The notes beneath the pieces are model-generated. The model was not told the DNA's origin. It worked only from the letters and a program-made list of their open reading frames with translations, and searched no databases. A stretch of DNA of 56,351 nucleotides from Mycolicibacterium moriokaense (GTDB lineage Bacteria > Actinomycetota > Actinomycetes > Mycobacteriales > Mycobacteriaceae), in contig NZ_QJJU01000031.1 of assembly GCF_003201655.1 (NCBI RefSeq), forward strand, positions 1-56,351, read 5' to 3'. Positions 7,882 to 15,328 of the stretch are shown in pieces. Numbering within the stretch: position 1 is the stretch's first letter; the number at the start of each line of letters is the position of its first letter. Made by a program: the position numbers and the translations under genes.

Positions 7882-9476
7882 TCTGCGCTCCCCAGCACGG
7901 CGGTGATGTACTGGCCGCGGTCCAGCACCTCGTCGGCTGCCCGGTTGGCATACCCGAAGATCGGACCCGCAAGCGCTGTCAGCGTCAGGCCCACCGCGAT
8001 GAGCGCAGCTGTCGGCAGCACCATCCCGACAGGCATCCGACCCACGTGGTCGCGGTCGACGAACTGGATGTCCTCCGGTTCGTCGAGGAGTACGGCAGGC
8101 GCCGCGCCCGAGAGGTGGCCCTCCGGCGCGTCTTCCCGGGACCGCCAGAACGCCTTCGTCCACACCCTGGCCACCACGTACAGCGTCAGCAGGCTGGTCA
8201 CCACGCCACCGCCGACCAGTACCCACGCCAGAGCGGAATCGTTCTGCGCGCCCGCCTCGAGCAGCGCCACCTTGCCGATGAAGCCGGAAAACGGTGGAAT
8301 GCCACCGAGATTGAGCGCAGGCACCACGAATAGGAACGCCAGCAGCGGGCTGGCGGCCGCCAGTCCGCCCAGCCGCTGCATCGTCGACGCACCCGCCTGG
8401 CGTTCGATCAGACCGACCACAAGGAAGAGGGTCGTCTGAACAACGATGTGGTGCGCCACATAGTAGATCGCGCCCGACATGCCGAGCTGATTCGACAGCG
8501 CGATGCCGAACACCATGTAGCCGATGTGGCTCACGAGCGTGAACGACAGCAGCCGTTTGATATCGCTCTGGGCGATCGCGCCGAGAATGCCGACCAGCAT
8601 TGTGAGCAGCGCCGCCACGAGCAGCAGCGGGTCGAGGCCGCCGCTGGGGAACAGCAGTGTGTGTGCCCGGATGATCGCGTACACACCGACTTTCGTCAGC
8701 AGGCCGGCAAACACCGCGGTGACGGGAGCGGGCGCGGTGGGGTATGAGTCAGGCAGCCAGGTTGACAGCGGGAACACCGCGGCCTTGATGCCAAACGCGA
8801 CAAGCAGCACCGCGAACAGCGCGGTGCGGGTGCCCGCCGTCACGCCGTCGAGCCGCACTGCAAGCTCGGCCATGTTCAGCGTCCCTGCCGCGGCGTATAC
8901 GAGCGCGATACCGAACAGGAATATCAGCGACGACACCATAGAGACCATCACATAGGCGATGCCCGCGCGGACGCGATCTTTGCTTGCGCCGATCGTCAGC
9001 AGCACGAAGCTCGCCGACAGCAGCACCTCGAAGCCCACGTACAGGTTGAAGAGGTCGCCTGCCAGGAAGGCCGTGCATACGCCGGCCGACAGCACCAGAT
9101 AGGTGGGCAGGAAGATCGACACCGGTTGGCGGTCGTCGCCGTCGCGGATGCCCTGCCCGATGGCGTAGAACACCACGGCCAGCAGCACGATTGACGACAC
9201 CACGAGCATCAGCGCCGACAGCCGATCCACGACCAGCGTGACGCCGAGAGGACCCATACCGGAGACCGTCTGGCCCCAGCCGCCGACGTGCAGCGCCATC
9301 GTCCCGTCGCGGTCGGTGAGGTACAACAGCGCCGCGCACACCACGACGACCACCGAAAGTGCGGCAAGCGTGATGGCCCGCTGCAGCCGCGGCCTGCGGC
9401 CCGCGAACAATGTCAGCGCGGCCCCGAGCAACGGAATCAGCACCGGCAGCGGCGTCAGCACCGCGGCGGTGTTCAC
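7878..9476 (-). CDS. mrpD: Mrp antiporter subunit D (MnhD, NuoM/N-like proton channel)
   Basis: 532 aa from a GTG at 9476 that overlaps the mrpC stop in GTGA. It is a polytopic proton-translocating subunit homologous to complex I NuoL/M/N. Key charged residues are visible: Glu in VGFEVLLSASF, Lys in AFGIKAAVFPLSTWLPDSY, and Lys in FAGLLTKVGVYA. There are about 14 membrane segments, with a long cytoplasmic loop between the last two (SREDAPEGHLSGAAPAVLL). Confidence 0.93.
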   Translation of the reverse strand: MNTAAVLTPLPVLIPLLGAALTLFAGRRPRLQRAITLAALSVVVVVCAALLYLTDRDGTMALHVGGWGQTVSGMGPLGVTLVVDRLSALMLVVSSIVLLAVVFYAIGQGIRDGDDRQPVSIFLPTYLVLSAGVCTAFLAGDLFNLYVGFEVLLSASFVLLTIGASKDRVRAGIAYVMVSMVSSLIFLFGIALVYAAAGTLNMAELAVRLDGVTAGTRTALFAVLLVAFGIKAAVFPLSTWLPDSYPTAPAPVTAVFAGLLTKVGVYAIIRAHTLLFPSGGLDPLLLVAALLTMLVGILGAIAQSDIKRLLSFTLVSHIGYMVFGIALSNQLGMSGAIYYVAHHIVVQTTLFLVVGLIERQAGASTMQRLGGLAAASPLLAFLFVVPALNLGGIPPFSGFIGKVALLEAGAQNDSALAWVLVGGGVVTSLLTLYVVARVWTKAFWRSREDAPEGHLSGAAPAVLLDEPEDIQFVDRDHVGRMPVGMVLPTAALIAVGLTLTALAGPIFGYANRAADEVLDRGQYITAVLGSAE

Positions 9477-9943
9477 TTCGACTCCTCCGTCCCTGGCAGC
9501 GCGTCGAGTTCGTCGGGTAGCTCGGTGTCGCGCGCCGGCTCGTGGTGCGGACGGTCCTCGTCGAGCGCGGAGGCGTCCTCGGCCGTCAGTTGCGAGACGC
9601 GGGTGTCCTCTGGGTCGTCGCCGACTTCCTCTGCCGTGTTCAACCGGTACGAGCGGTAGGTCAGCGCAAGCACGAACGCCGCAATGCCCATCGTGATGAC
9701 GATGGCCGTCAGAATCATGCCCTGCGCCAACGGATCTGCGGTGGTGGTGTCGCCGTCGCTGGTGCGGCCGCGAATCGGAGGGTTGCCCGACGTGCCGCCG
9801 ACGGTCAGGATCAACAGGTTGATTGCATTGCCGATGAGCAACAACCCCAACAACATTCGGGTCAGATTGCGCTCGAGCAGGAGGTAGACGCCTGCACTGA
9901 TGAGGACGCCGATCAGCACAAGGGGAACGAGGTAGGTGGTCAT
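9473..9943 (-). CDS. mrpC: Mrp antiporter subunit C (MnhC, NuoK-like) with acidic tail
   Basis: 156 aa. Three membrane helices match NuoK/MrpC (GVYLLLERNLTRMLLGLLLI, GNAINLLIL, DPLAQGMILTAIVI). A roughly 45-residue acidic C-terminal tail (from AEEVGDDPED, ending DELDALPGTEESK) lies beyond the membrane core; longer actinobacterial MrpC forms have such tails. It overlaps mrpA and mrpD by 4 nt each. Confidence 0.92.
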   Translation of the reverse strand: MTTYLVPLVLIGVLISAGVYLLLERNLTRMLLGLLLIGNAINLLILTVGGTSGNPPIRGRTSDGDTTTADPLAQGMILTAIVITMGIAAFVLALTYRSYRLNTAEEVGDDPEDTRVSQLTAEDASALDEDRPHHEPARDTELPDELDALPGTEESK

Positions 9944-12810
9944 CGCGACACCGCCTGGGCCATGTCGACGTCGACGCGCGCGCCGAGGCTGCGCAGCACG
10001 TCCAGCACGAGGCCAACGACGATCAGGTAGACGCCGAGGTCGAAGAACAACGCGGTGACGAACTTGACCGTGCCGAGAACCGGCATGTCGAGCTGGATCA
10101 ACGCCGACGACAGCACCGGCGCGCCAACCAATAGCGATGCGACCGCGGTGCCCGCCGACAGGCCAAGGCCAACGCCGAGGATCTTGCCCGCATCCAACGG
10201 CAGTGTCTCGCCCAGTTCGTAGCGGCCGCCCGCCAGGTAGCGCAGCACCAGCGCAAGCCCGGCGGTCAGCCCACCGGCGAAACCGCCGCCAGGAGTGTTG
10301 TGGCCTGCGAAGAAGAAGTAGGCCGACAGCATCATGATGAGCGGGAAGATCATTCGAGTGGCGACCTCAAGCACGAGCGAACGGTGGCGAGGGTCGCGCA
10401 GCTCGCTGCCACGCAGCCAGGTGACGTCGCCCGCCGCCGGGCTGATGTTCGCGGACGCGGTGACCGGTCCGATGTCGGGCTGACCCGCATCGGAGACACG
10501 TGGGGCCGCTCCAAAGCGCCTGTGCCGGAACACCAGTGATGCCACACCGGTGGCGGCGACCAATAACACCGAGATCTCTCCGAGGGTGTCCCAGGCCCGG
10601 ATGTCGACGAGCAGCACGTTGACGGTATTGGCACCGTGGCCGCGGTAATATGCTGTGGCGGGCAGTAATTCGGATATTGGGGTTGCGGTGCGGGCGGCCA
10701 TCGCGAAGGCCGCGAGCGTGGTGACGGTGGCGCCGACCGCGAGTGCCAGGGCGGCGCGCGGCAACCGGCGACGCCCGATGTTGGCACGCTCGGCCTCGGC
10801 GGGCAGTGCCCGCAGCACCAGCAAGAAGATCACCAAAGTCAGTGTCTCCACCAGAAACTGGGTCAGGGCCAAGTCCGGTGCGCCGTGGAATGCGAAGATG
10901 GTGCCGCAGCCGTAGCCGGTGACACCGACGAGCAGCACCGCGGCCAGCCGGTTGCGCATCACGGCGGCGCCAAGCGCCCCGGCCAGGATCAGCAGGCCGA
11001 CCACGACCTGCAACGGCGAATCCCACAACGCGAAGTGGGGACGATCGCGGGCACCGAGAGCGAGGACGATCACGGGAACCAGCACCAGCGTGCATAGGAT
11101 CACCGATTGGGTCGCCGGAATCGAACCACGCTGGGTGAAAGCGGTGAGCCGCACCGAAATTCGGTCCAGCCCCCGCAGGGCCGCGTCGTAGATGCGGTCG
11201 GCGTTGCCCAACGGAGTATGGGCCGTTCGGATGCGTCGCAGGCTGTCCCGGCCGAAGTACGCCGCCGTGCCAACGGCGAGCACCAACACCGATAGCAGAA
11301 GAGGTGCACCAACCCCATGCCACAGTGCTAGGTCATATTTCTCGCCACCGGGCACGGTGTCCGCGTAGCCGTCGAGGACGGTGTCAAGGCCTGCCGGCCA
11401 CACGCCGAAAACCAAGCCTGCGGCGGCAAGGATTGCAGGCGCGGCGAGGAAGGTGGCGTGCGGCCGGTGCATCTCGGCGACCCGCTTGCTGGGCTGCGGT
11501 AAACCCTTGCGGCCGAACGCTCCGATCAGGAAGCGCAGGCTGTAGACGGTGGTGAATACGGATCCGAGCACGATGCCCGCGAGCACATAGGGCGCGGCTG
11601 CGCCGAGTGACGGTGCGTGCGCGACGGTTTCGAAGTCGGCCTCCTTGGCGACGAAGCCGAGGAACGGTGGCAGCGCGGCCATGCTCGCGGTCGCGCCGAC
11701 CGCGATGACCAACAGCGGTCGGCTGCGCCGCCCGAGCCAGGCCAGTTTGCGGATATCGCGGGTGCCGGTGGCGTGGTCGATGACGCCGACGACCATGAAC
11801 AGCGACGCCTTGAACATGGCGTGCGCGCACAGCATGGCAAGCCCGGCCAGCATCAGATCGCCGCCGCCCGCGCCGACCATCAGGGTGATGAGCCCCAGCT
11901 GGCTGACCGTGCCGAACGCAAGAATCAGCTTCAGGTCGTATTCGCGCACCGCGCGCCAGCCTGCCAACAACATGGTGAGCAGGCCGAGGATCACCACTGT
12001 CGGTCGCCAGGGTGGCGAGTCCGCGAACCCAGGGGTCATTCGCGCGACGAGATAGACGCCCGCCTTGACCATCGCCGCGGCGTGCAGATACGCGCTGACC
12101 GGTGTCGGTGCGGCCATCGCGCCAGGCAGCCAGAAATGCATTGGCACGATTGCCGATTTCGCCAGCGCGCCGATCAGTACGAGCACAACGCCGACCGACG
12201 CCGCAGCGCCCGTCGGCGGTGATGCGATCAGTTCGGACAACAGATAGGTGCCGGACATGTTGCCCAGCACGACGATGCCGACCAGCATGGCCAGCCCGCC
12301 GAACGTCGTCACCAACAGCGCCTGCGTCGCGGCCCTGCGGCTGGTCGCGCGTTCGGCGTAGTGGCCGACCAACAAGAACGACAGCACCGTGGTGAGCTCC
12401 CAGAACACATAGAGCAGCAGCATGTTGTCGCTGCACACCAACCCGAACATCGCGCCGGAGAACGCAACCAACTCCGCGGCGAAACTCGGTAGCCGCTTTT
12501 CGGTGTGCCCGTCGCGATGATGGAAGTAGTCGGCGCAGTAGAACAGCACCAGCGCGCCGATCGCCAGCACAAGCACACTCATGATCGCAGCGAGCGCGTC
12601 GAATCGAAGGGTGATGTTCATCGACAGCTCGGGCACCCATTCGACGTTGACCGTCGTCGCACTGCCCGACCCGGGCCAGTTGAGCGTGACCCAGATCAGC
12701 GATCCGAGCGGCACCAACGCCAGGGGATAGAACGCCATCCGGCCCCATCGGTGCACAAGCAGCGGAGCGACCGCCGTTGCGACGGCATGGGCGAACAGGA
12801 TGGCGAGCAA
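9940..12810 (-). CDS. mrpA: Mrp antiporter subunit A fused to subunit B (MrpA-MrpB)
   Basis: 956 aa. Residues 1 to about 480 are the NuoL-like proton channel with key residues Glu138 (VFWELTT), Lys218 (GALAKSAIVP) and Lys249 (AAAMVKAGVY). Residues about 570-670 form the MrpA C-terminal DUF4040 region (GYGCGTIFAFHGAPDLALTQ), followed by a linker. About residues 810-945 are an MnhB domain (FFFAGHNTPGGGFAGG). There is no separate mrpB, so the complex is encoded as A-B, C, D, E, F, G. The start is the TTG at 12810, since no in-frame ATG or GTG precedes the conserved N-terminus. Confidence 0.92.
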   Translation of the reverse strand: MLAILFAHAVATAVAPLLVHRWGRMAFYPLALVPLGSLIWVTLNWPGSGSATTVNVEWVPELSMNITLRFDALAAIMSVLVLAIGALVLFYCADYFHHRDGHTEKRLPSFAAELVAFSGAMFGLVCSDNMLLLYVFWELTTVLSFLLVGHYAERATSRRAATQALLVTTFGGLAMLVGIVVLGNMSGTYLLSELIASPPTGAAASVGVVLVLIGALAKSAIVPMHFWLPGAMAAPTPVSAYLHAAAMVKAGVYLVARMTPGFADSPPWRPTVVILGLLTMLLAGWRAVREYDLKLILAFGTVSQLGLITLMVGAGGGDLMLAGLAMLCAHAMFKASLFMVVGVIDHATGTRDIRKLAWLGRRSRPLLVIAVGATASMAALPPFLGFVAKEADFETVAHAPSLGAAAPYVLAGIVLGSVFTTVYSLRFLIGAFGRKGLPQPSKRVAEMHRPHATFLAAPAILAAAGLVFGVWPAGLDTVLDGYADTVPGGEKYDLALWHGVGAPLLLSVLVLAVGTAAYFGRDSLRRIRTAHTPLGNADRIYDAALRGLDRISVRLTAFTQRGSIPATQSVILCTLVLVPVIVLALGARDRPHFALWDSPLQVVVGLLILAGALGAAVMRNRLAAVLLVGVTGYGCGTIFAFHGAPDLALTQFLVETLTLVIFLLVLRALPAEAERANIGRRRLPRAALALAVGATVTTLAAFAMAARTATPISELLPATAYYRGHGANTVNVLLVDIRAWDTLGEISVLLVAATGVASLVFRHRRFGAAPRVSDAGQPDIGPVTASANISPAAGDVTWLRGSELRDPRHRSLVLEVATRMIFPLIMMLSAYFFFAGHNTPGGGFAGGLTAGLALVLRYLAGGRYELGETLPLDAGKILGVGLGLSAGTAVASLLVGAPVLSSALIQLDMPVLGTVKFVTALFFDLGVYLIVVGLVLDVLRSLGARVDVDMAQAVSR

Positions 12811-12925
12811 GGCACTCCGAGTCTGGGCATTGGTCGGCGATGAGCCGTCAGGCGAAGAGCAGATAGCGGGGTGTCAGCCGGGTGAAGGGCTTTGGTTTTT
12901 GTCAGTCTACGTGGGCGGATACAGC

Positions 12926-12931
12926 TACCAT
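12926..12931 (+). promoter_or_regulatory. Possible leaderless -10 box of the FAD monooxygenase
   Basis: TACCAT ends 8 nt before GTG 12940, which supports that start. The rest of 12811-12939, between the divergent mrpA and monooxygenase genes, shows no strong repeat. Confidence 0.4.
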
Positions 12932-12939
12932 CCGGGCTC

Positions 12940-14364
12940 GTGGAGACTCCCAACGTTGTGGTGGTTGGCGCAGGGCCGACCGGGTTGATGCTGGCGTGCG
13001 AACTTACGCTTGCAGGTTCCAAGGTGAAATTGCTCGACGAGCGCACCGATATGCCCAACATCACCAGGGCTTTCGCCGTGCACGCGCGCACCCTCGAGCT
13101 TCTTGACGCACGGGGTTTGGCCGAGGAGCTGCTGCCGCGGGGGGTGGCGCTGCATGAGGTCGCCCCGCCGGGCGGCCTGGAGCTCGACCTGCGTGAGCTA
13201 CCCACCCGGTTCGGGATGGTGCTCATCGTGCCCCAAAGCGGAACGGAGAAGGTGCTGCAGGCCCGCGCCGACGAGCTCGGAGTCGAGATCATCCGCGGCG
13301 CCAAGGTGGTCTGCCTCACGCAGGACGACGATGGGGTGACCATCGAGTGTGCTGGAGGCGACACCGTGCGCGGCGGCTATGTGGCGGGGTGCGATGGCGC
13401 GCACAGCACCGTGCGCAGCCAGCTAGGTATCGACTTCGTCGGCAAGCAGTACGAGACGCACATCCTGTTGGCCGACGTGCAATTGGACCGGCCGCCGGCC
13501 GAGACGTTGGGCGGTGTCGCGAATGAGAAGGGCGTGGCGCTCGTCATTCCGTTCGGCGACGGTTGGTTCCGCGCGATCGTATGGGACCGACTGCGGGAAC
13601 AGGCACCGTTGTCCGAACCGGTCACCGAGGAAGAGATCCGCGACGCGTTCTGCCGGATCGCTGGCCATGACTTCGGAATGACCGAGATGCGCTGGAGCTC
13701 ACGGTTTCTCAGTGAAAGGCGACAAGCACGGCACTATCGGAAAGGTCGGGTGTTCCTGGCCGGCGATGCCGCGCATGTGCATTCGCCGCTCGGCGGGCAG
13801 GGCATGAACACCGGTATCGGCGATGCGATGAACCTCGGCTGGAAGCTGGCCGCCGCCGTCCGCGGATCGGCGCCGCCGCGGCTGCTGGACAGCTACGAAG
13901 CCGAACGTCATCCCGTCGGCGCCGAAGTGCTGCAGTTGACCGACGTGTTCAACCAGGTAGTGCTCGGCAACTCGTTGCCACGGCGGCTGCTGCGCAGCGC
14001 CCTCATCGGAGTGGTTACGCGGGTGCCCCCCGGCAGGCGGTTCCTCCGTGAACGGCTCAGCGGCATCGGCATCGCGTATCCGCACCAGCGCGGCGAGGAC
14101 CGGCTGGTCGGTCGCCGGATGCCTGACATCGTGTGCGAAGGCAAGCGGGTCTACGAGTTGCTGCGCGAAGGCAAGTTCGTGTTGGTGACGGCCGCGCCGG
14201 TGGAGCTGGACCGGCCGGACATCGTGCACGCCGTCGATGCGCATCCGGAGCTGCCCGACGCGGTGCTCGTCCGCCCCGACAGCTATGTCGCATGGGCGAG
14301 CGAACGGCTACCTGACTCCACCGAAGTGGCTGCGGCGGTCGATCGCTGGACGCGCGTGACCTGA
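12940..14364 (+). CDS. FAD-dependent aromatic-type monooxygenase (class A flavoprotein hydroxylase)
   Basis: 474 aa from the GTG at 12940. Three hallmark motifs appear: the GxGxxG dinucleotide fold VVVVGAGPTGLMLACEL at the N-terminus, the DG motif AGCDGAHSTVRSQLGI, and the GD motif FLAGDAAHVHSPLGGQGMNT. The family is PheA/PgaE/RdmE-like NAD(P)H-dependent monooxygenases acting on phenols or polyketides. The substrate cannot be read from sequence, and no pathway genes adjoin it. The last 57 bp overlap, antisense, the 3' end of the DUF1707 gene. Confidence 0.88.
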   Translation: METPNVVVVGAGPTGLMLACELTLAGSKVKLLDERTDMPNITRAFAVHARTLELLDARGLAEELLPRGVALHEVAPPGGLELDLRELPTRFGMVLIVPQSGTEKVLQARADELGVEIIRGAKVVCLTQDDDGVTIECAGGDTVRGGYVAGCDGAHSTVRSQLGIDFVGKQYETHILLADVQLDRPPAETLGGVANEKGVALVIPFGDGWFRAIVWDRLREQAPLSEPVTEEEIRDAFCRIAGHDFGMTEMRWSSRFLSERRQARHYRKGRVFLAGDAAHVHSPLGGQGMNTGIGDAMNLGWKLAAAVRGSAPPRLLDSYEAERHPVGAEVLQLTDVFNQVVLGNSLPRRLLRSALIGVVTRVPPGRRFLRERLSGIGIAYPHQRGEDRLVGRRMPDIVCEGKRVYELLREGKFVLVTAAPVELDRPDIVHAVDAHPELPDAVLVRPDSYVAWASERLPDSTEVAAAVDRWTRVT

Positions 14365-14784
14365 CCCAGGAACCGCGAGGCGAACGGGGATCGCGTGACC
14401 GGCAAGGCCGATGCCCGCGCCCAGGATCGGCCAGATCGGCCAGAAGTACCAGGCGCCTGCCGTGAGGCCGACCGCCAGCCACACCCCGAGCACGATGACG
14501 ACCATCGCGAGGTACGCGCCAAGGTGAATCCGCACGCCAAGCCTGGCGGCGCGACGTCGCGCGGCGTGGCGCTGCGGATCACTGCGGCGGAGCTGCGTCA
14601 GCGGCAGGTCGGTGACGAGTTGGCGCAGTTCGGCGGTGGTGTGCGCGGTGAACGTGGCCTGCAGTCGGGCCTCGTACTCATCCATCGCGAGGTAGCCCTG
14701 CGACAGCGCCTGACCCAACTGGTTGGCGGTCCTCTCCCTTTCGCGATCGCCTGCCCGAACAGATGTGGTGGTTGCGGCTGGCAT
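14308..14784 (-). CDS. DUF1707 (SHOCT-like) protein with 2TM domain
   Basis: 158 aa from the ATG at 14784. The N-terminal DUF1707 module (about residues 9-62) reads RAGDRERERTANQLGQALSQ followed by GYLAMDEYEARL and ELRQLVTDLP. A basic stretch precedes two adjacent membrane helices (about 90-135, LGAYLAMVVIVLGVWLAVG and FWPIWPILGAGIGLAG). It is common in actinobacteria, and its function is unknown. It shares a 76-bp divergent promoter region with the SRPBCC gene. Confidence 0.85.
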   Translation of the reverse strand: MPAATTTSVRAGDRERERTANQLGQALSQGYLAMDEYEARLQATFTAHTTAELRQLVTDLPLTQLRRSDPQRHAARRRAARLGVRIHLGAYLAMVVIVLGVWLAVGLTAGAWYFWPIWPILGAGIGLAGHAIPVRLAVPGSGHARPAIDRRSHFGGVR

Positions 14785-14803
14785 GCTGCCTCCGATCCTC
14801 AAT

Positions 14804-14860
14804 CTTGACAATGACAAGTTCTTGGCGTCGACTATGCCCCACCAACTTGTCAGTGTCAAG
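14804..14860. promoter_or_regulatory. Paired operator with embedded divergent -35 boxes (DUF1707/SRPBCC)
   Basis: Two 17-nt arms, 14804-14820 and 14844-14860, are inverted copies with one mismatch, 23 nt apart. Each carries TTGACA in outward-to-inward orientation. On the minus strand TTGACA (14859-14854) is 17 nt from CATAGT (14836-14831). On the plus strand TTGACA (14805-14810) precedes GACTAT-like sequence (14830-14835) on the same bases. Each arm also fits the quasi-palindrome TTGnCAnTGnCAA. It is probably a repressor operator controlling both genes. Confidence 0.6.
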
Positions 14861-15325
14861 ATGCTGTTGAATCGGATCGTGGCCGATAACACCGTCGTCA
14901 GTGCGAGCCGCGAGATCGCGGCACCTGCGGACAAGATCTTCGAACTCATCGCCGATCCATCGCTGCAGCCGCAATGGGACGGCAACGACAACCTGGCCGA
15001 GGCGCGCACCGGCCAACGGGTGCGGGCGGCGGGTGCTGTCTTTACGACGATGCTCACCTTGGGCGCCCTGCGGGACAACCACGTCGTCGAGTTCGAGGAG
15101 GGACGGCTCATCGCGTGGCGGCCGTCGGAGCAGGGTATGGAGCCGCCCGGTCACCTGTGGCGTTGGCGGCTCGAACCGGTCGACGACTCACGCACGCTCG
15201 TCACCCACACCTACGACTGGTCCATGCTGACCGACGAGAACCGGCTACCACGTGCGCGTGCCACCACGACCGACAAACTGCAGGCGTCGATCGACAGGCT
15301 TGCTGCGCTCGTCGAGCGCGGCTGA
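14861..15325 (+). CDS. SRPBCC (START/polyketide-cyclase-like) protein
   Basis: 154 aa from the ATG at 14861, immediately after the operator arm; GTG 14879 is an alternative. The SRPBCC fold is seen in SREIAAPADKIFELIADPSL, WRWRLEPVDD and the C-terminal helix TTTDKLQASIDRLAALVE. Such proteins bind hydrophobic ligands. It resembles the SRPBCC protein at 25879 (shared TYDWS near the C-terminal third). It ends 3 nt from the convergent ATPase stop. Confidence 0.85.
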   Translation: MLLNRIVADNTVVSASREIAAPADKIFELIADPSLQPQWDGNDNLAEARTGQRVRAAGAVFTTMLTLGALRDNHVVEFEEGRLIAWRPSEQGMEPPGHLWRWRLEPVDDSRTLVTHTYDWSMLTDENRLPRARATTTDKLQASIDRLAALVERG

Positions 15326-15328
15326 TAT

